Positions 11,845-24,049 of a stretch of DNA of 64,000 nucleotides are shown here, piece after piece. Under the pieces are notes generated by a model. The model made no database searches, was not told where the DNA came from, and was given only the letters and a program-made list of their open reading frames with translations. Source of the DNA: Sabethes cyaneus (lineage: Eukaryota; Arthropoda; Insecta; Diptera; Culicidae); assembly GCF_943734655.1 (NCBI RefSeq), contig NC_071355.1, positions 26,046,768-26,110,767 of the forward strand. Direction: 5' to 3'. A program made the translations under genes and the position numbers. How positions within the stretch are numbered: position 1 is the stretch's first letter; the number at the start of each line of letters is the position of its first letter.

Positions 11845-12458
11845 GTAGTGTAGTGGTAGGGGAAAGCCACCATCATTTCAAGGACTTGCCAATGTATGTG
11901 GGTAGAATTACGGTAGATCCAAATTTGATTATCAAATGAATTTCACACTAATGCTGTTACAGAAGGGCCAAAAGGGATTGGGCGGACCCACAAGCAGAGC
12001 ACTTGTGCGCATTCCGGGATTATAAGAGACGCCTTCCAGCATTAGGATCCTTCCATGTAATAATCAATTTCGCTGCACCAGCTTTAACCCACGTGATGAT
12101 TTGTTTGTTTTGAATTGAGAAGTGCCATATTCAGATTTTAAGGATTCAGGTTGGCAATCCACTCCATCATCCAGCCTTCCACGTTTATGATATCAATAAT
12201 AATACTTTTAAAAATATGATATTAAGATGAAATGTGGTATATATGGGCAAAAATAGAACAATCTCAACAGTAGTCCGTCCTTTGATAAGTGCTTCTAATT
12301 ATTAATTTAATTTTTTTCATTCTGGTATCCATGTGCAGCATTAAAACTCGTTTTGGCCAAAGTATTTACTATATAGCAAGAGATGCTTCATAAGCTAAAA
12401 CGAAAAAAAAATAATTAAAATAACTTATATTAGGCTTACTAATTAGCAAGGCCGTGTG
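11845..12458 (-). mobile_element. retroposon copy 2, truncated at the satellite junction
   Basis: This stretch matches 6361-7010 closely over about 600 bp, with scattered substitutions and small indels. The match starts at the tail side (TAGTGGTAGTG-type tract near 11847) and stops abruptly at GGCCGTGTG (12450-12458), where the 12-bp satellite begins. In copy 1 the same GGCCGTGTG continues into another 190 bp of element. The 5' part of this copy is therefore missing, either through truncated insertion or because the array replaced or separated it. Confidence 0.78.
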
Positions 12459-15400
12459 TTCCAATCCCCGTTCCAATCCCCGTTCCAATCCCCGTTCTAA
12501 TCCCCGTTCCAATCCCCGTTCCAATCCCCGTTCCAATCCCCGTTCCCCGTTCCCCGTTTCAATCCCCGTTTCAATCCCCGTTCCAATCCCCGTTCTAATC
12601 CCCGTTCCAATCCCCGTTCCAATCCCCGTTCCAATCCCCGTTCCAATCCCCGTTTCAATCCCCGTTCCCCGTTCCAATCCCCGTTCCAATCCCCGTTCCA
12701 ATCCCCGTTTCAATCCCCGTTCCAATCCCCGTTCTAATCCCCGTTCCAATCCCCGTTCTAATCCCCGTTCCAATCCCCGTTTCAATCCCCGTTCCAATTC
12801 CCGTTCTAATCCCCGTTCCAATCCCCGTTCCAATCCCCGTTCCAATCCCCGTTCTAATCCCCGTTCCAATCCCCGTTCCAATCCCCGTTCCAATCCCCGT
12901 TCCCCGTTCCCCGTTTCAATCCCCGTTTCAATCCCCGTTCCAATCCCCGTTCTAATCCCCGTTCCAATCCCCGTTCCAATCCCCGTTCCAATCCCCGTTC
13001 CAATCCCCGTTTCAATCCCCGTTCCCCGTTCCAATCCCCGTTCCAATCCCCGTTCCAATCCCCGTTTCAATCCCCGTTTCAATCCCCGTTCCAATCCCCG
13101 TTCTAATCCCCGTTCCAATCCCCGTTCTAATCCCCGTTCCAATCCCCGTTTCAATCCCCGTTCCAATTCCCGTTCTAATCCCCGTTCCAATCCCCGTTCC
13201 AATCCCCGTTCCAATCCCCGTTTCAATCTCCCTTCCAATCCCCGTTCCAATCCCCGTTCTAATCCCCGTTCCAATCCCCGTTCTAATCCCCGTTCCAATC
13301 CCCGTTTCAAGCCCCGTTCCAATTCTCGTTCTAATCCCCGTTCCAATCCCCGTTCCAATCCCCGTTCTAATCCCCGTTCCAATCCCCGTTCCAATCCCCG
13401 TTCCAATCCCCTTTCCAATCCCCGTTTCAATCCCCGTTCCCCGTTCCAATCCCCGTACCCCGTTTCAATCCCCGTTCCCCGTTCCCCGTTCCAATCCCCG
13501 TTCCAATCCCCGTTCCAATCCCCGTTTCAATCCCCGTTTCAATCCCCGTTCCAATCCCCGTTCTAATCCCCGTTCCAATCCCCGTTCCAATCCCCGTTCC
13601 AATCCCCGTTTCAAGCCCCGTTCCAATTCCCGTTCTAATCCCCGTTCCAATCCCCGTTCCAATCCCCGTTCCAATCCCCGTTCCAATCCCCGTTTCAATC
13701 TCCGTTCCAATCCCCGTTCCAATCCCCGTTCCAATCCCCGTTTCAATCCCCGTTTCAATCCCCGTTTCAATCCCCGTTCCAATCCCCGTTCCAATCCCCG
13801 TTCCAATCCCCGTTCCAATCCCCGTTCCAATCCCCGTTTCAATCCCCGTTTCAATCCCCGTTCCAATCCCCGTTCCAATCCTCTTTCCAATCCCCGTTCC
13901 AATCCCCGTTTCAATCCCCGTTCCAAACCCCGTTCCAATCCCCGTTCCAATCCCCGTTCCAATCCCCGTTCCAATCCCCGTTCCAATCCCCGTTCCAATT
14001 CCCGTTCCAATCCCCGTTTCAATCCTCGTTCCAATCCCCGTTCCAATCCCCGTTCCAATCCCCGTTTCAATCCCCGTTCCAATCCCCGTTCCAATCCCCG
14101 TTCCAATCCCCGTTTCAATCCCCGTTCCAATCCCCGTTTCAATCCTCTTTCCAATCCCCGTTCCAATCCCCGTTCCAATCCCCGTTCCAATCCCCGTTCC
14201 AATCCCCGTTCCAATTCCCGTTCCAATCCCCGTTTCAATCCTCGTTCCAATCCCCGTTCCAATCCCCGTTCCAATCCCCGTTTCAATCCCCGTTCCAATC
14301 CCCGTTCCAATCCCCGTTCCAATCCCCGTTTCAATCCCCGTTCCAATCCCCGTTTCAATCCCCGTTCCAATCCCCGTTCCAATCCCCGTTCCAATCCCCG
14401 TTTCAATCTCCGTTCCAATCCCCGTTCCAATCCCCGTTTCAATCCCCGTTCCAATCCTCTTTCCAATCCCCGTTCCAATCCTCGTTCCAATCCCCGTTCC
14501 AATCCCCGTTTCAATCCACGTTCCAATCCCCGTTCCAATCCCCGTTCCAATCCCCGTTCCAATTCCCGTTCTAATCCCCGTTCCAATCCCCTTTCCAATC
14601 CCCGTTTCAATCCCCGTTCCCCGTTCCAATCCCCGTACCCCGTTTCAATCCCCGTTCCCCGTTCCCCGTTCCAATCCCCGTTCCAATCCCCGTTCCAATC
14701 CCCGTTCTAATCCCCGTTCCAATCCCCGTTCCAATCCCCGTTCCAATCCCCGTTCCCCGTTCCCCGTTTCAATCCCCGTTTCAATCCCCGTTCCAATCCC
14801 CGTTCTAATCCCCGTTCCAATCCCCGTTCCAATCCCCGTTCCAATCCCCGTTCCAATCCCCGTTTCAATCCCCGTTCCCCGTTCCAATCCCCGTTCCAAT
14901 CCCCGTTCCAATCCCCGTTTCAATCCCCGTTTCAATCCCCGTTCCAATCCCCGTTCTAATCCCCGTTCCAATCCCCGTTCTAATCCCCGTTCCAATCCCC
15001 GTTTCAATCCCCGTTCCAATTCCCGTTCTAATCCCCGTTCCAATCCCCGTTCCAATCCCCGTTCCAATCCCCGTTTCAATCTCCCTTCCAATCCCCGTTC
15101 CAATCCCCGTTCTAATCCCCGTTCCAATCCCCGTTCTAATCCCCGTTCCAATCCCCGTTTCAAGCCCCGTTCCAATTCTCGTTCTAATCCCCGTTCCAAT
15201 CCCCGTTCCAATCCCCGTTCTAATCCCCGTTCCAATCCCCGTTCCAATCCCCGTTCCAATCCCCTTTCCAATCCCCGTTTCAATCCCCGTTCCCCGTTCC
15301 AATCCCCGTACCCCGTTTCAATCCCCGTTCCCCGTTCCCCGTTCCAATCCCCGTTCCAATCCCCGTTCCAATCCCCGTTTCAATCCCCGTTCCAATCCCC

Positions 15401-18400
15401 GTTCCAATCCCCGTTCCAATCCCCGTTTCAATCCCCGTTCCAATCCCCGTTCCAATCCCCGTTCCAATCCCCGTTCCAATCCCCGTTCCAATCCCCGTTT
15501 CAATCCCCGTTCCAATCCCCGTTCCAATCCCCGTTCCAATCCCCGTTCCAATCCCCGTTCCAATCCCCGTTTCAATCCCCGTTTCAATCCCCGTTCCAAT
15601 CCCCGTTCCAATCCTCTTTCCAATCCCCGTTCCAATCCCCGTTTCAATCCCCGTTCCAAACCCCGTTTCAATCCCCGTTCCAATCCCCGTTCCAATCCTC
15701 TTTCCAATCCCCGTTCCAATCCCCGTTTCAATCCCCGTTCCAAACCCCGTTCCAATCCCCGTTCCAATCCCCGTTCCAATCCCCGTTCCAATCCCCGTTC
15801 CAATCCCCGTTCCAATCCCCGTTCCAATCCCCGTTCCAATCCCCGTTCCAATCCACGTTCCAATCCCCGTTCCAATCCCCGTTCCAATTCCCGTTCCAAT
15901 CCCCGTTTCAATCCCCGTTCCAATCCCCGTTCCAATCCCCGTTCCAATCCCCGTTTCAATCCCCGTTCCAATCCCCGTTTCAATCCCCGTTCCAATCCCC
16001 GTTTCAATCCCCGTTCCAATCCCCGTTTCAATCCCCGTTCCAATCCCCGTTTCAATCCCCGTTCCAAACCCCGTTCCAATCCCCGTTCCAATCCCCGTTC
16101 CAATCCCCGTTCCAATCCCCGTTCCAATCCCCGTTCCAATCCCCGTTTCAATCCCCGTTTCAATCCCCGTTCCAATCCACGTTCCAATCCCCGTTCCAAT
16201 CCCCGTTCCAATTCCCGTTCCAATCCCCGTTTCAATCCCCGTTCCAATCCCCGTTCCAATCCCCGTTCCAATCCCCGTTTCAATCCCCGTTCCAATCCCC
16301 GTTTCAATCCCCGTTCCAATCCCCGTTTCAATCCCCGTTCCAATCCCCGTTCCAATCCCCGTTCCAATCCCCGTTTCAATCTCCGTTCCAATCCCCGTTC
16401 CAATCCCCGTTCCAATCCCCGTTCCAATCCCCGTTTCAATCCCCGTTCCAATCCCCGTTCCAATCCCCGTTCCAATCCCCGTTCCAATCCCCGTTTCAAT
16501 CCCCGTTCCAATCCCCGTTTCAATCCCCGTTCCAATCCCCGTTCCAATCCCCGTTCCAATCCCCGTTTCAATCTCCGTTCCAATCCCCGTTCCAATCCCC
16601 GTTTCAATCCCCGTTCCAATCCTTTTTCCAATCCCCGTTCCAATCCTCGTTCCAATCCCCGTTCCAATCCCCGTTTCAATCCACGTTCCAATTCCCGTTC
16701 TAATCCCCGTTCCAATCCCCGTTCCAATCCCCGTTCCAATCCCCGTTTCAATCCCCGTTCCAATTCCCGTTATAATCCCCGTTCCAATCCCCGTTCCAAT
16801 CCCCGTTTCAATCCCCGTTCCAATTCCCGTTCTAATCCCCGTTCCAATCCCCGTTCCAATCCCCGTTCCAATCCCCGTTCCAATCCCCGTTTCAATCTCC
16901 GTTCCAATCCCCGTTCCAATCCCCGTTCCAATCCCCGTTCCAATCCCCGTTTCAATCCCCGTTCCAATCCCCGTTCCAATCCCCGTTCCAATCCCCGTTC
17001 CAATCCCCGTTTCAATCCCCGTTCCAATCCCCGTTTCAATCCCCGTTCCAATCCCCGTTCCAATCCTCGTTCCAATCCCCGTTTCAATCTCCGTTCCAAT
17101 CCCCGTTCCAATCCCCGTTTCAATCCCCGTTCCAATCCTCTTTCCAATCCCCGTTCCAATCCTCGTTCCAATCCCCGTTCCAATCCCCGTTTCAATCCAC
17201 GTTCCAATCCCCCTTCCATTCCTCTTTCCAATCCCCGTTCCAATCCCCGTTCCAATCCCCGTTCCAATCCCCGTTCCAATCCCCGTTCTAATCCCCGTTC
17301 CAATCCCCGTTCCAATCCCCGTTTCAATCCCCGTTCCAATTCCCGTTCTAATCCCCGTTCCAATCCCCGTTCCAATCCCCGTTCCAATCCCCGTTCCAAT
17401 CCCCGTTCCAATCCCCGTTTCAATCCCCGTTCCCCGTTTCAATCCCCGTTTCAATCCCCGTTCCAATCCCCGTTCCAATCCCCGTTCCAATCCCCGTTCC
17501 AATCCCCGTTTCAATCCCCGTTCCAATCCCCGTTCCAATCCCCGTTCCAATCCCCGTTTCAATCCCCGTTCCAATCCCCGTTTCAATCCCCGTTCCAATC
17601 CCAGTTCCAATCCCCGTTCCAATCCCCGTTTCAATCTCCGTTCCAATCCCCGTTCCAATCCCCGTTCCAATCCCCGTTCCAATCCCCGTTTCAATCCCCG
17701 TTCCAATCCCCGTTCCAATCCCCGTTCCAATCCCCGTTTCAATCCCCGTTCCAATTCCCGTTCTAATCCCCGTTCCAATCCCCGTTCCAATCCCCGTTCC
17801 AATCCCCGTTCCAATCCCCGTTCTAATCCCCGTTTCAATCCCCGTTCCAATCCCCGTTTCAATCCCCGTTCCAATCCCAGTTCCAATCCCCGTTCCAATC
17901 CCCGTTTCAATCTCCGTTCCAATCCCCGTTCCAATCCCCGTTCCAATCCCCGTTCCAATCCCCGTTTCAATCCCCGTTCCAATCCCCGTTCCAATCCCCG
18001 TTCCAATCCCCGTTTCAATCCCCGTTCCAATTCCCGTTCTAATCCCCGTTCCAATCCCCGTTTCAATCCCCGTTCCAATTCCCGTTTCAATCCCCGTTCC
18101 AATCCCCGTTTCAATCCCCGTTCCAATCCCCGTTCCAATCCCCGTTCCAATCCCCGTTCCAATCCCCGTTTCAATCCCCGTTCCAATCCCCGTTTCAATC
18201 CCCGTTCCAATCCCCGTTCCAATCCCCGTTCCAATCCCCGTTTCAATCCCCGTTCCAATTCCCGTTCTAATCCCCGTTCCAATCCCCGTTTCAATCCCCG
18301 TTCCAATTCCCGTTTCAATCCCCGTTCCAATCCCCGTTTCAATCCCCGTTCCAATCCCCGTTCCAATCCCCGTTCCAATCCCCGTTCCAATTCCCGTTCC

Positions 18401-21400
18401 AATCCCCGTTCCAATCCCCGTTCCAATCCCCGTTCCAATCCCCGTTTCAATCCCCGTTCCCCGTTTCAATCCCCGTTCCAATCCCCGTTCCAATCCCCGT
18501 TCCAATCCCCGTTCCAATCCCCGTTCCAATCCCCGTTCCAATCTCCGTTCCAATCCCCGTTTCAATCCCCGTTCCAATCCCCGTTTCAATCCCCGTTCCA
18601 ATCCCCGTTCCAATCCCCGTTCCAATCCCCGTTCCAATCCCCGTTCCAATCCCCGTTCCAATTCCCGTTCTAATATCCGTTCCAATCCCCGTTCCAATCC
18701 CCGTTCCAATCCCCGTTTCAATCCCCGTTCCAATCCCCGTTTCAATCCCCGTTTCAATCCCCGTTCCAATCCACGTTTCAATCCCCGTTCCAATCCCCGT
18801 TCCAATCCCCGTTTCAATCCCCGTTCCAATCCCCGTTTCAATCCCGGTTACAATCCCCGTTCCAATCCCCGTTTCAATCCCCGTTCCAATCCCCGTTCCA
18901 ATCCCCGTTCCAATCCCCGTTTCAATCCCCGTTCCCCGTTTCAATCCCCGTTTCAATCCCCGTTCCAATCCCCGTTCCAATCCCCGTTCCAATCCCCGTT
19001 CCAATCCCCGTTCCAATCCCCGTTCCAATCCCCGTTTCAATCCCCGTTCCCCGTTTCAATCCCCGTTTCAATCCCCGTTCCAATCCCCGTTCCAATCCCC
19101 GTTCCAATCCCCGTTCCAATCCCCGTTCCAATCCCCGTTTCAATCCCCGTTCCAATCCCCGTTCCAATCCCCGTTCCAATCCCCGTTCCAATCCCCGTTC
19201 CAATCCCCGTTCCAATCCCCGTTTCAATCTCCGTTCCAATCCCCGTTCCAATCCCCGTTCCAATTCCCGTTCTAATATCCGTTCCAATCCCCGTTCCAAT
19301 CCCCGTTCCAATCCCCGTTTCAATCCCCGTTCCAATTCCCGTTCTAATCCCCGTTCCAATCCCTGTTCCAATCCCCGTTTCAATCCCCGTTCCAATTCCC
19401 GTTCTAATCCCCGTTCCAATCCCCGTTCCAATCCCCGTTCCAATTCCCGTTCCAATCCCCGTTTCAATCCCCGTTCCAATCCCCGTTCCAATCCCCGTTC
19501 CAATCCCCGTTTCAATCCCCGTTCCAATCCCCGTTTCAATCCCCGTTCCAATCCCCGTTCCAATCCCCGTTCCAATCCCCGTTCCAATCCCCGTTCCAAT
19601 CCCAGTTCCAATCCCCGTTCCAATCCCCGTTTCAATCTCCGTTCCAATCCCCGTTCCAATCCCCGTTCCAATTCCCGTTCTAATATCCGTTCCAATCCCC
19701 GTTCCAATCCCCGTTCCAATCCCCGTTTCAATCCCCGTTCCAATTCCCGTTCTAATCCCCGTTCCAATCCCCGTTCCAATCCCCGTTTCAATCCCCGTTC
19801 CAATTCCCGTTCTAATCCCCGTTCCAATCCCCGTTCCAATCCCCGTTCCAATCCCCGTTCCAATCCCCGTTTCAATCTCCGTTCCAATCCCCGTTCCAAT
19901 CCCCGTTCCAATCCCCGTTCCAATCCCCGTTTCAATCCCCGTTCCAATCCCCGTTCCAATCCCCGTTCCAATCCCCGTTCCAATCCCCGTTCCAATCCCC
20001 GTTCCAATCCCCGTTTCAATCCCCGTTCCAATCCCCGTTTCAATCCCCGTTCCAATTCCCGTTCTAATCCCCGTTCCAATCCCCGTTCCAATCCCCGTTC
20101 CAATCCCCGTTTCAATCCCCGTTCCAATCCCCGTTTCAATCTCCGTTCCAATCCCCGTTCCAATCCCCGTTCCAATCCCCGTTCCAATCCCCGTTTCAAT
20201 CCCCGTTCCAATCCTCGTTCCAATCCCCGTTCCAATCCCCGTTCCAATCCCCGTTCCAATCCCCGTTCCAATCCCCGTTTCAATCCCCGTTTCAATCTCC
20301 GTTCCAATCCCCGTTCCAATCCTCTTTCCAATCCCCGTTCCAATCCCCGTTCCAATCCCCGTTCCAATCCCCTTTCCAATCCCCGTTTCAATCCCCGTTC
20401 CAATCCCCGTTTCAATCCCCGTTCCAATCCCCGTTCCAATCCCCGTTCCAATTCCCGTTCCAATCCCCGTTTCAATCCTCGTTCCAATCCCCGTTCCAAT
20501 CCCCGTTCCAATCCCCGTTCCAATCCCCGTTTCAATCCCCGTTCCAATCCCCGTTCCAATCCCCGTTCCAATCCCCGTTTCAATCCCCGTTCCAATCCCC
20601 GTTTCAATCCCCGTTCAAATCCCCGTTCCAATCCCCGTTCCAATCCCCTTTCCAATCCCCGTTTCAATCCCCGTTCCAATTCCCGTTCTAATCCCCGTTC
20701 CAATCCCCGTTCCAATCCCCGTTTCAATCCCCGTTCCAATTCCCGTTCTAATCCCCGTTCCAATCCCCGTTCCAATCCCCGTTCCAATCCCCGTTCCAAT
20801 CCCCGTTTCAATCTCCGTTCCAATCCCCGTTCCAATCCCCGTTCCAATCCCCGTTTCAATCCCCGTTTCAATCCCCGTTTCAATCCCCGTTCCAATCCCC
20901 GTTCCAATCCCCGTTCCAATCCCCGTTCCAATCCCCGTTCCAATCCCCTTTCCAATCCCCGTTCCAATCCCCGTTCCAATCCCCGTTCCAATCCCCTTTC
21001 CAATCCCCGTTTCAATCCCCGTTCCAATCCCCGTTTCAATCCCCGTTCCAATCCCCGTTCCAATCCCCGTTCCAATTCCCGTTCCAATCCCCGTTTCAAT
21101 CCTCGTTCCAATCCCCGTTCCAATCCCCGTTCCAATCCCCGTTCCAATCCCCGTTTCAATCCCCGTTCCAATCCCCGTTTCAATCCCCGTTCCAATCCCC
21201 GTTCCAATCCCCGTTCCAATCCCCGTTTCAATCTCCGTTCCAATCCCCGTTCCAATCCCCGTTTCGATCCCCGTTCCAATCCTCTTTCCAATCCCCGTTC
21301 CAATCCTCGTTCCAATCCCCGTTCCAATCCCCGTTTCAATCCACGTTCCAATCCCCGTTCCAATCCCCGTTCCAATTCCCGTTCTAATCCCCGTTCCAAT

Positions 21401-22010
21401 CCCCGTTCCAATCCCCGTTTCAATCCCCGTTCCAATTCCCGTTCCAATCCCCGTTCCAATCCCCGTTCCCCGTTCCAATCCCCGTTCCAATCCCCGTTCC
21501 AATCCCCGTTCCAATCCCCGTTCCAATCCCCGTTTCAATCCCCGTTCCAATCCCCGTTCCAATCCCCGTTCCAATCCCCGTTCCCCGTTCCAATCCCCGT
21601 TCCAATCCCCGTTCCAATCCCCGTTTCAATCCCCGTTCCAATCCCCGTTCCAATCCCCGTTCCAATCCCCGTTCCAATCCCTTCCAATCCCCGTTCCAAT
21701 CCCCATTCCAATCCCCGTTCCCCGTTTCAATCCCCGTTTCAATCCTTGTTTCAATCCCCGTTCCAATCCCCGTTCCAGTCCCCGTTTCAATCCCCGTTCC
21801 CCGTTTCAATCCCCGTTTCAATCCCCGTTCTAATCCCCGTTCCAATCCCCGTTCCAATCCCCGTTCCAATCCCCGTTCCAATCCCCGTTCCCCGTTCCAA
21901 TTCCCTTTCTTATTCCCGTTCCAATCCCCGTTCCAATCCCCGTTCCAATCCCCGTTCCCCGTTCCAATTCCCGTTCTAATCCCCGTTTCAATCCCCGTTC
22001 CATTGGAACG
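12459..22010. repeat. 9.55 kb satellite of 12-bp units (TTCCAATCCCCG)n with higher-order structure
   Basis: The consensus unit is TTCCAATCCCCG, roughly 790 copies. Recurrent single-base variants are TTTCAATCCCCG, TTCTAATCCCCG, TTCCAATTCCCG, TTCAATCTCCG-type and CCTCG-type units. Shortened 7-bp units (CCCCGTT) cause phase shifts. The G-rich strand is the minus strand. Most frames lack stops for kilobases, giving long Glu-Arg-Gly-Leu, Gly-Thr-Gly-Ile and Asn-Pro-Arg-Ser translations that are not proteins. Variant cassettes recur in the same order, showing segmental duplication inside the array: 13012-13449 and 14865-15302 encode identical translations, offset by 1853 bp. The last unit at the right edge is followed by an inverted half unit. 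Confidence 0.98.
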
Positions 22011-22024
22011 ACGGAGGGAATCTA

Positions 22025-22777
22025 CGACTAAAGTAGGAGGCTAAGAGGATTGGGTTACAAATCAATGCGTCGAAAACCAAATATATGGTACGATGAGGCT
22101 CCAGGGAGAGAAACATTTGCCTCCCACGGACAGTGACTATTGTTGGTGATGAACTGGAAGTGGTTGATCAGTTCGTATATCTGGGATCTCTGGTCACCGC
22201 CGACAATAATACGAGTAAGGAGATCCAACGACGTATTAAAGCTGGAAATCGAACCTACTTTTCCCTCCGCCTGATACTTCGATCTGGCAGCAAGCGCCGC
22301 CGCACAAAGCTGACGATGTACAAAACGCTAATCAGACCGATTGTCCTCCACGGACTTGAGACAGTAACTTTGCTTACGGAGGACATACGTGCACTAGCCA
22401 TATTTGAACGAAAGGTGTTGCGGACTATTTTTGTCGGAGAACAAACATAAAACGGAGAGTGGCGGAGACGTATGAATCACAAGCTACAGGCACTGCTTGG
22501 AGAGATTCCCATCGTACACCTGGCGAAAGTTGGGAGACTACGGTGGGCCGGCCACGTCGCAAGGATACTGGGCGACTGCGCAGGGAAATCCGTGCTTTTC
22601 AAGAACTCCACCGGCACCAGGAATAGAAGGGCCCAACGTGCTAGATGGCTCGACCAGGTTGAAGCCGACTTGCGTGTGTCGAAACGCGCAACGAATTGGC
22701 GACGAGTAGCCCAGGACCGAGTACTATGGAGAGGAATTCTTGATACGGTAAGGGTCACCCCGGTTCTCGGCTGCTAA
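22025..22777 (+). pseudogene. LINE reverse transcriptase C-terminal fragment
   Basis: A single frame runs from an EAKRIGLQINASKTKYMV block through VVDQFVYLGSLVTAD, then a KTLIRPIVLHGLETV and ERKVLRTIF block, to a HKLQALLGEIPIVH and LRWAGHVAR block. This is the thumb and C-terminal part of a non-LTR retrotransposon ORF2 protein, downstream of the FADD active site. In-frame stops at about 22094 and 22448 kill it, and the 5' half is absent. It begins only about 15 bp beyond the satellite edge. The same family is seen at 4206-5510. Confidence 0.85.
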
Positions 22778-22789
22778 AGTAGGTAAGAA

Positions 22790-23059
22790 AGTACATAACG
22801 ACCGGTACCATCAGCGGCCAAATAAACATCCTAAAGTAGTCCAAACTGTTCAAGAAATGGAGAAAGTATGGGTAAATATGCAAAACTTATTGATTTTGAG
22901 ATTGTGCAAAATCTCATGGGTGGAGTTAAGGTCAGACTTACACTCAGAGTCAGATTGAGACTTAGTTATTTGCGTTGTTATCAGGAAAGCTTCGCTATCA
23001 AACAGCATCTCCGATTGTTCCTAACACGGCAGGAATTTAGGTAAACGTTTCGAGAAATA
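22790..23059. other. no gene recognised
   Basis: Short intervening sequence after the LINE fragment; no motif or repeat structure seen. Confidence 0.4.
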
Positions 23060-23170
23060 TTGTGGAAATGCATCTACCTGCTATCCGCACTAAATTTTGG
23101 AGGTCAATGGGAAGCCGCAGAGTGTTTTGGTAAAAATCGCTCAAAATCGCGAAAGTGTTCAACACTATGT
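23060..23170 (+). pseudogene. possible BEL/Pao-type integrase scrap
   Basis: The frame at 23060 contains YLLSALNFGGQWEAAE. BEL/Pao and related LTR-retrotransposon integrases end their core with a 'PPxxPHFGGxWExxVKS' motif, which this resembles. The match is short and the surrounding frame is broken. A second integrase-like piece lies at 23805-24010, so both may come from one decayed element. Confidence 0.4.
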
Positions 23171-23559
23171 CATACTGCTAGTACAATTCACCGCAGTACT
23201 GCTCTCGAGACCGCTGCCGTGCAACAATTTGGGTTTTATTATACGCCTACGATGGCTTTTAAGTCCAAAACTGCTAATAAAGGAGTACAGTGAAATTTCC
23301 ATTTTTACTTCGGTGCTTTTTCCAGAAAACTCAAAAAATGTTTCTGCGCCATTGAGAATGATATAGGAAACATTATCTCACCCAGCTGCCTGCTTTCGCC
23401 AAGAGTCTTACAAATAATCTAGTTACGTCGAAATTGGCGTCAGGTGTTCAAGCATACAGTCAACCATACTTGCCCATTACCCAGCGGGGAAGAGGATGCT
23501 GACCAGAAATTTGAAAAAAAATTAATGTGAATTCTTATTTCTCCATTTTTAGTCTAATG

Positions 23560-23720
23560 AGATTGCGGTCGTTCCTCCAAAATTTCTAGTAACAACATCA
23601 AAGTTGCTTGCGAAGCTCAGAATAATATCCTCAACACCTGCGAAGCGCCAGATAACCTCATTAACGATTTTTTAAATGGCACGATAGCTTTCCTAGCCGC
23701 AACCCTGAGCACAAATCCAT
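23560..23720 (-). pseudogene. very degraded LINE RT scrap
   Basis: On the minus strand a short frame reads EDIILSFASNFDVVTRNFGG. This looks like a decayed copy of the 'LLGFADDFDxxxRNFA' RT active-site block found at 4206-4529, with both catalytic Asp positions altered. The evidence is one motif only. Confidence 0.3.
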
Positions 23721-23804
23721 TGGACTGAACATAATTCATTCTAGAATTGTATATTTGTGTGATTTTCCTCGAAAGTAAAGTATTTAAAGATTTGTTATGA
23801 TGTA

Positions 23805-24010
23805 TTGACTACTGGGTTTGTTTCCGTATTTTGTAGATTTATTGACCATCGAGGGATATCTTGTGAGAATCGTCCTGATAATGCCGCAAACTTTGTCAGT
23901 GGAAGAGACGTATTTATAACCCTGTACGATCCACCATCAATTAATTTGGAAATTTATCCGGCTACGCGCCAATTTTGGAGGTTTATGGAAAGTTACGGTA
24001 CATTCTGTGA
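23805..24010 (+). pseudogene. possible BEL/Pao-type integrase fragment
   Basis: The frame reads CRFIDHRGISCENRPDNAA followed by NFVSG, and later a YPATRQFWRFME block. This resembles the BEL/Pao integrase core, where 'RFxxRRGxPxxIxSDNGTNFVGA' carries the second catalytic Asp and 'PPxxPHFGGxWE' the Glu region. Here SDN has become PDN and the spacing is compressed, so the fragment is dead. Confidence 0.42.
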
Positions 24011-24049
24011 AAACCGCCTAGAAACGCGAATGTGCCCATCAAAATTATA

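Noticed and set aside
12369..21881. Very long open frames in the satellite, up to 1056 codons, rich in Glu-Arg-Gly-Leu or Gly-Thr-Gly-Ile
   Set aside because: They exist because the 12-bp unit lacks stop codons in most frames. They overlap on both strands and have no non-repetitive domain or gene-like context.
12459..22010. Possible CRISPR-like array
   Set aside because: The units are contiguous 12-mers with no spacers, in a eukaryotic genome.
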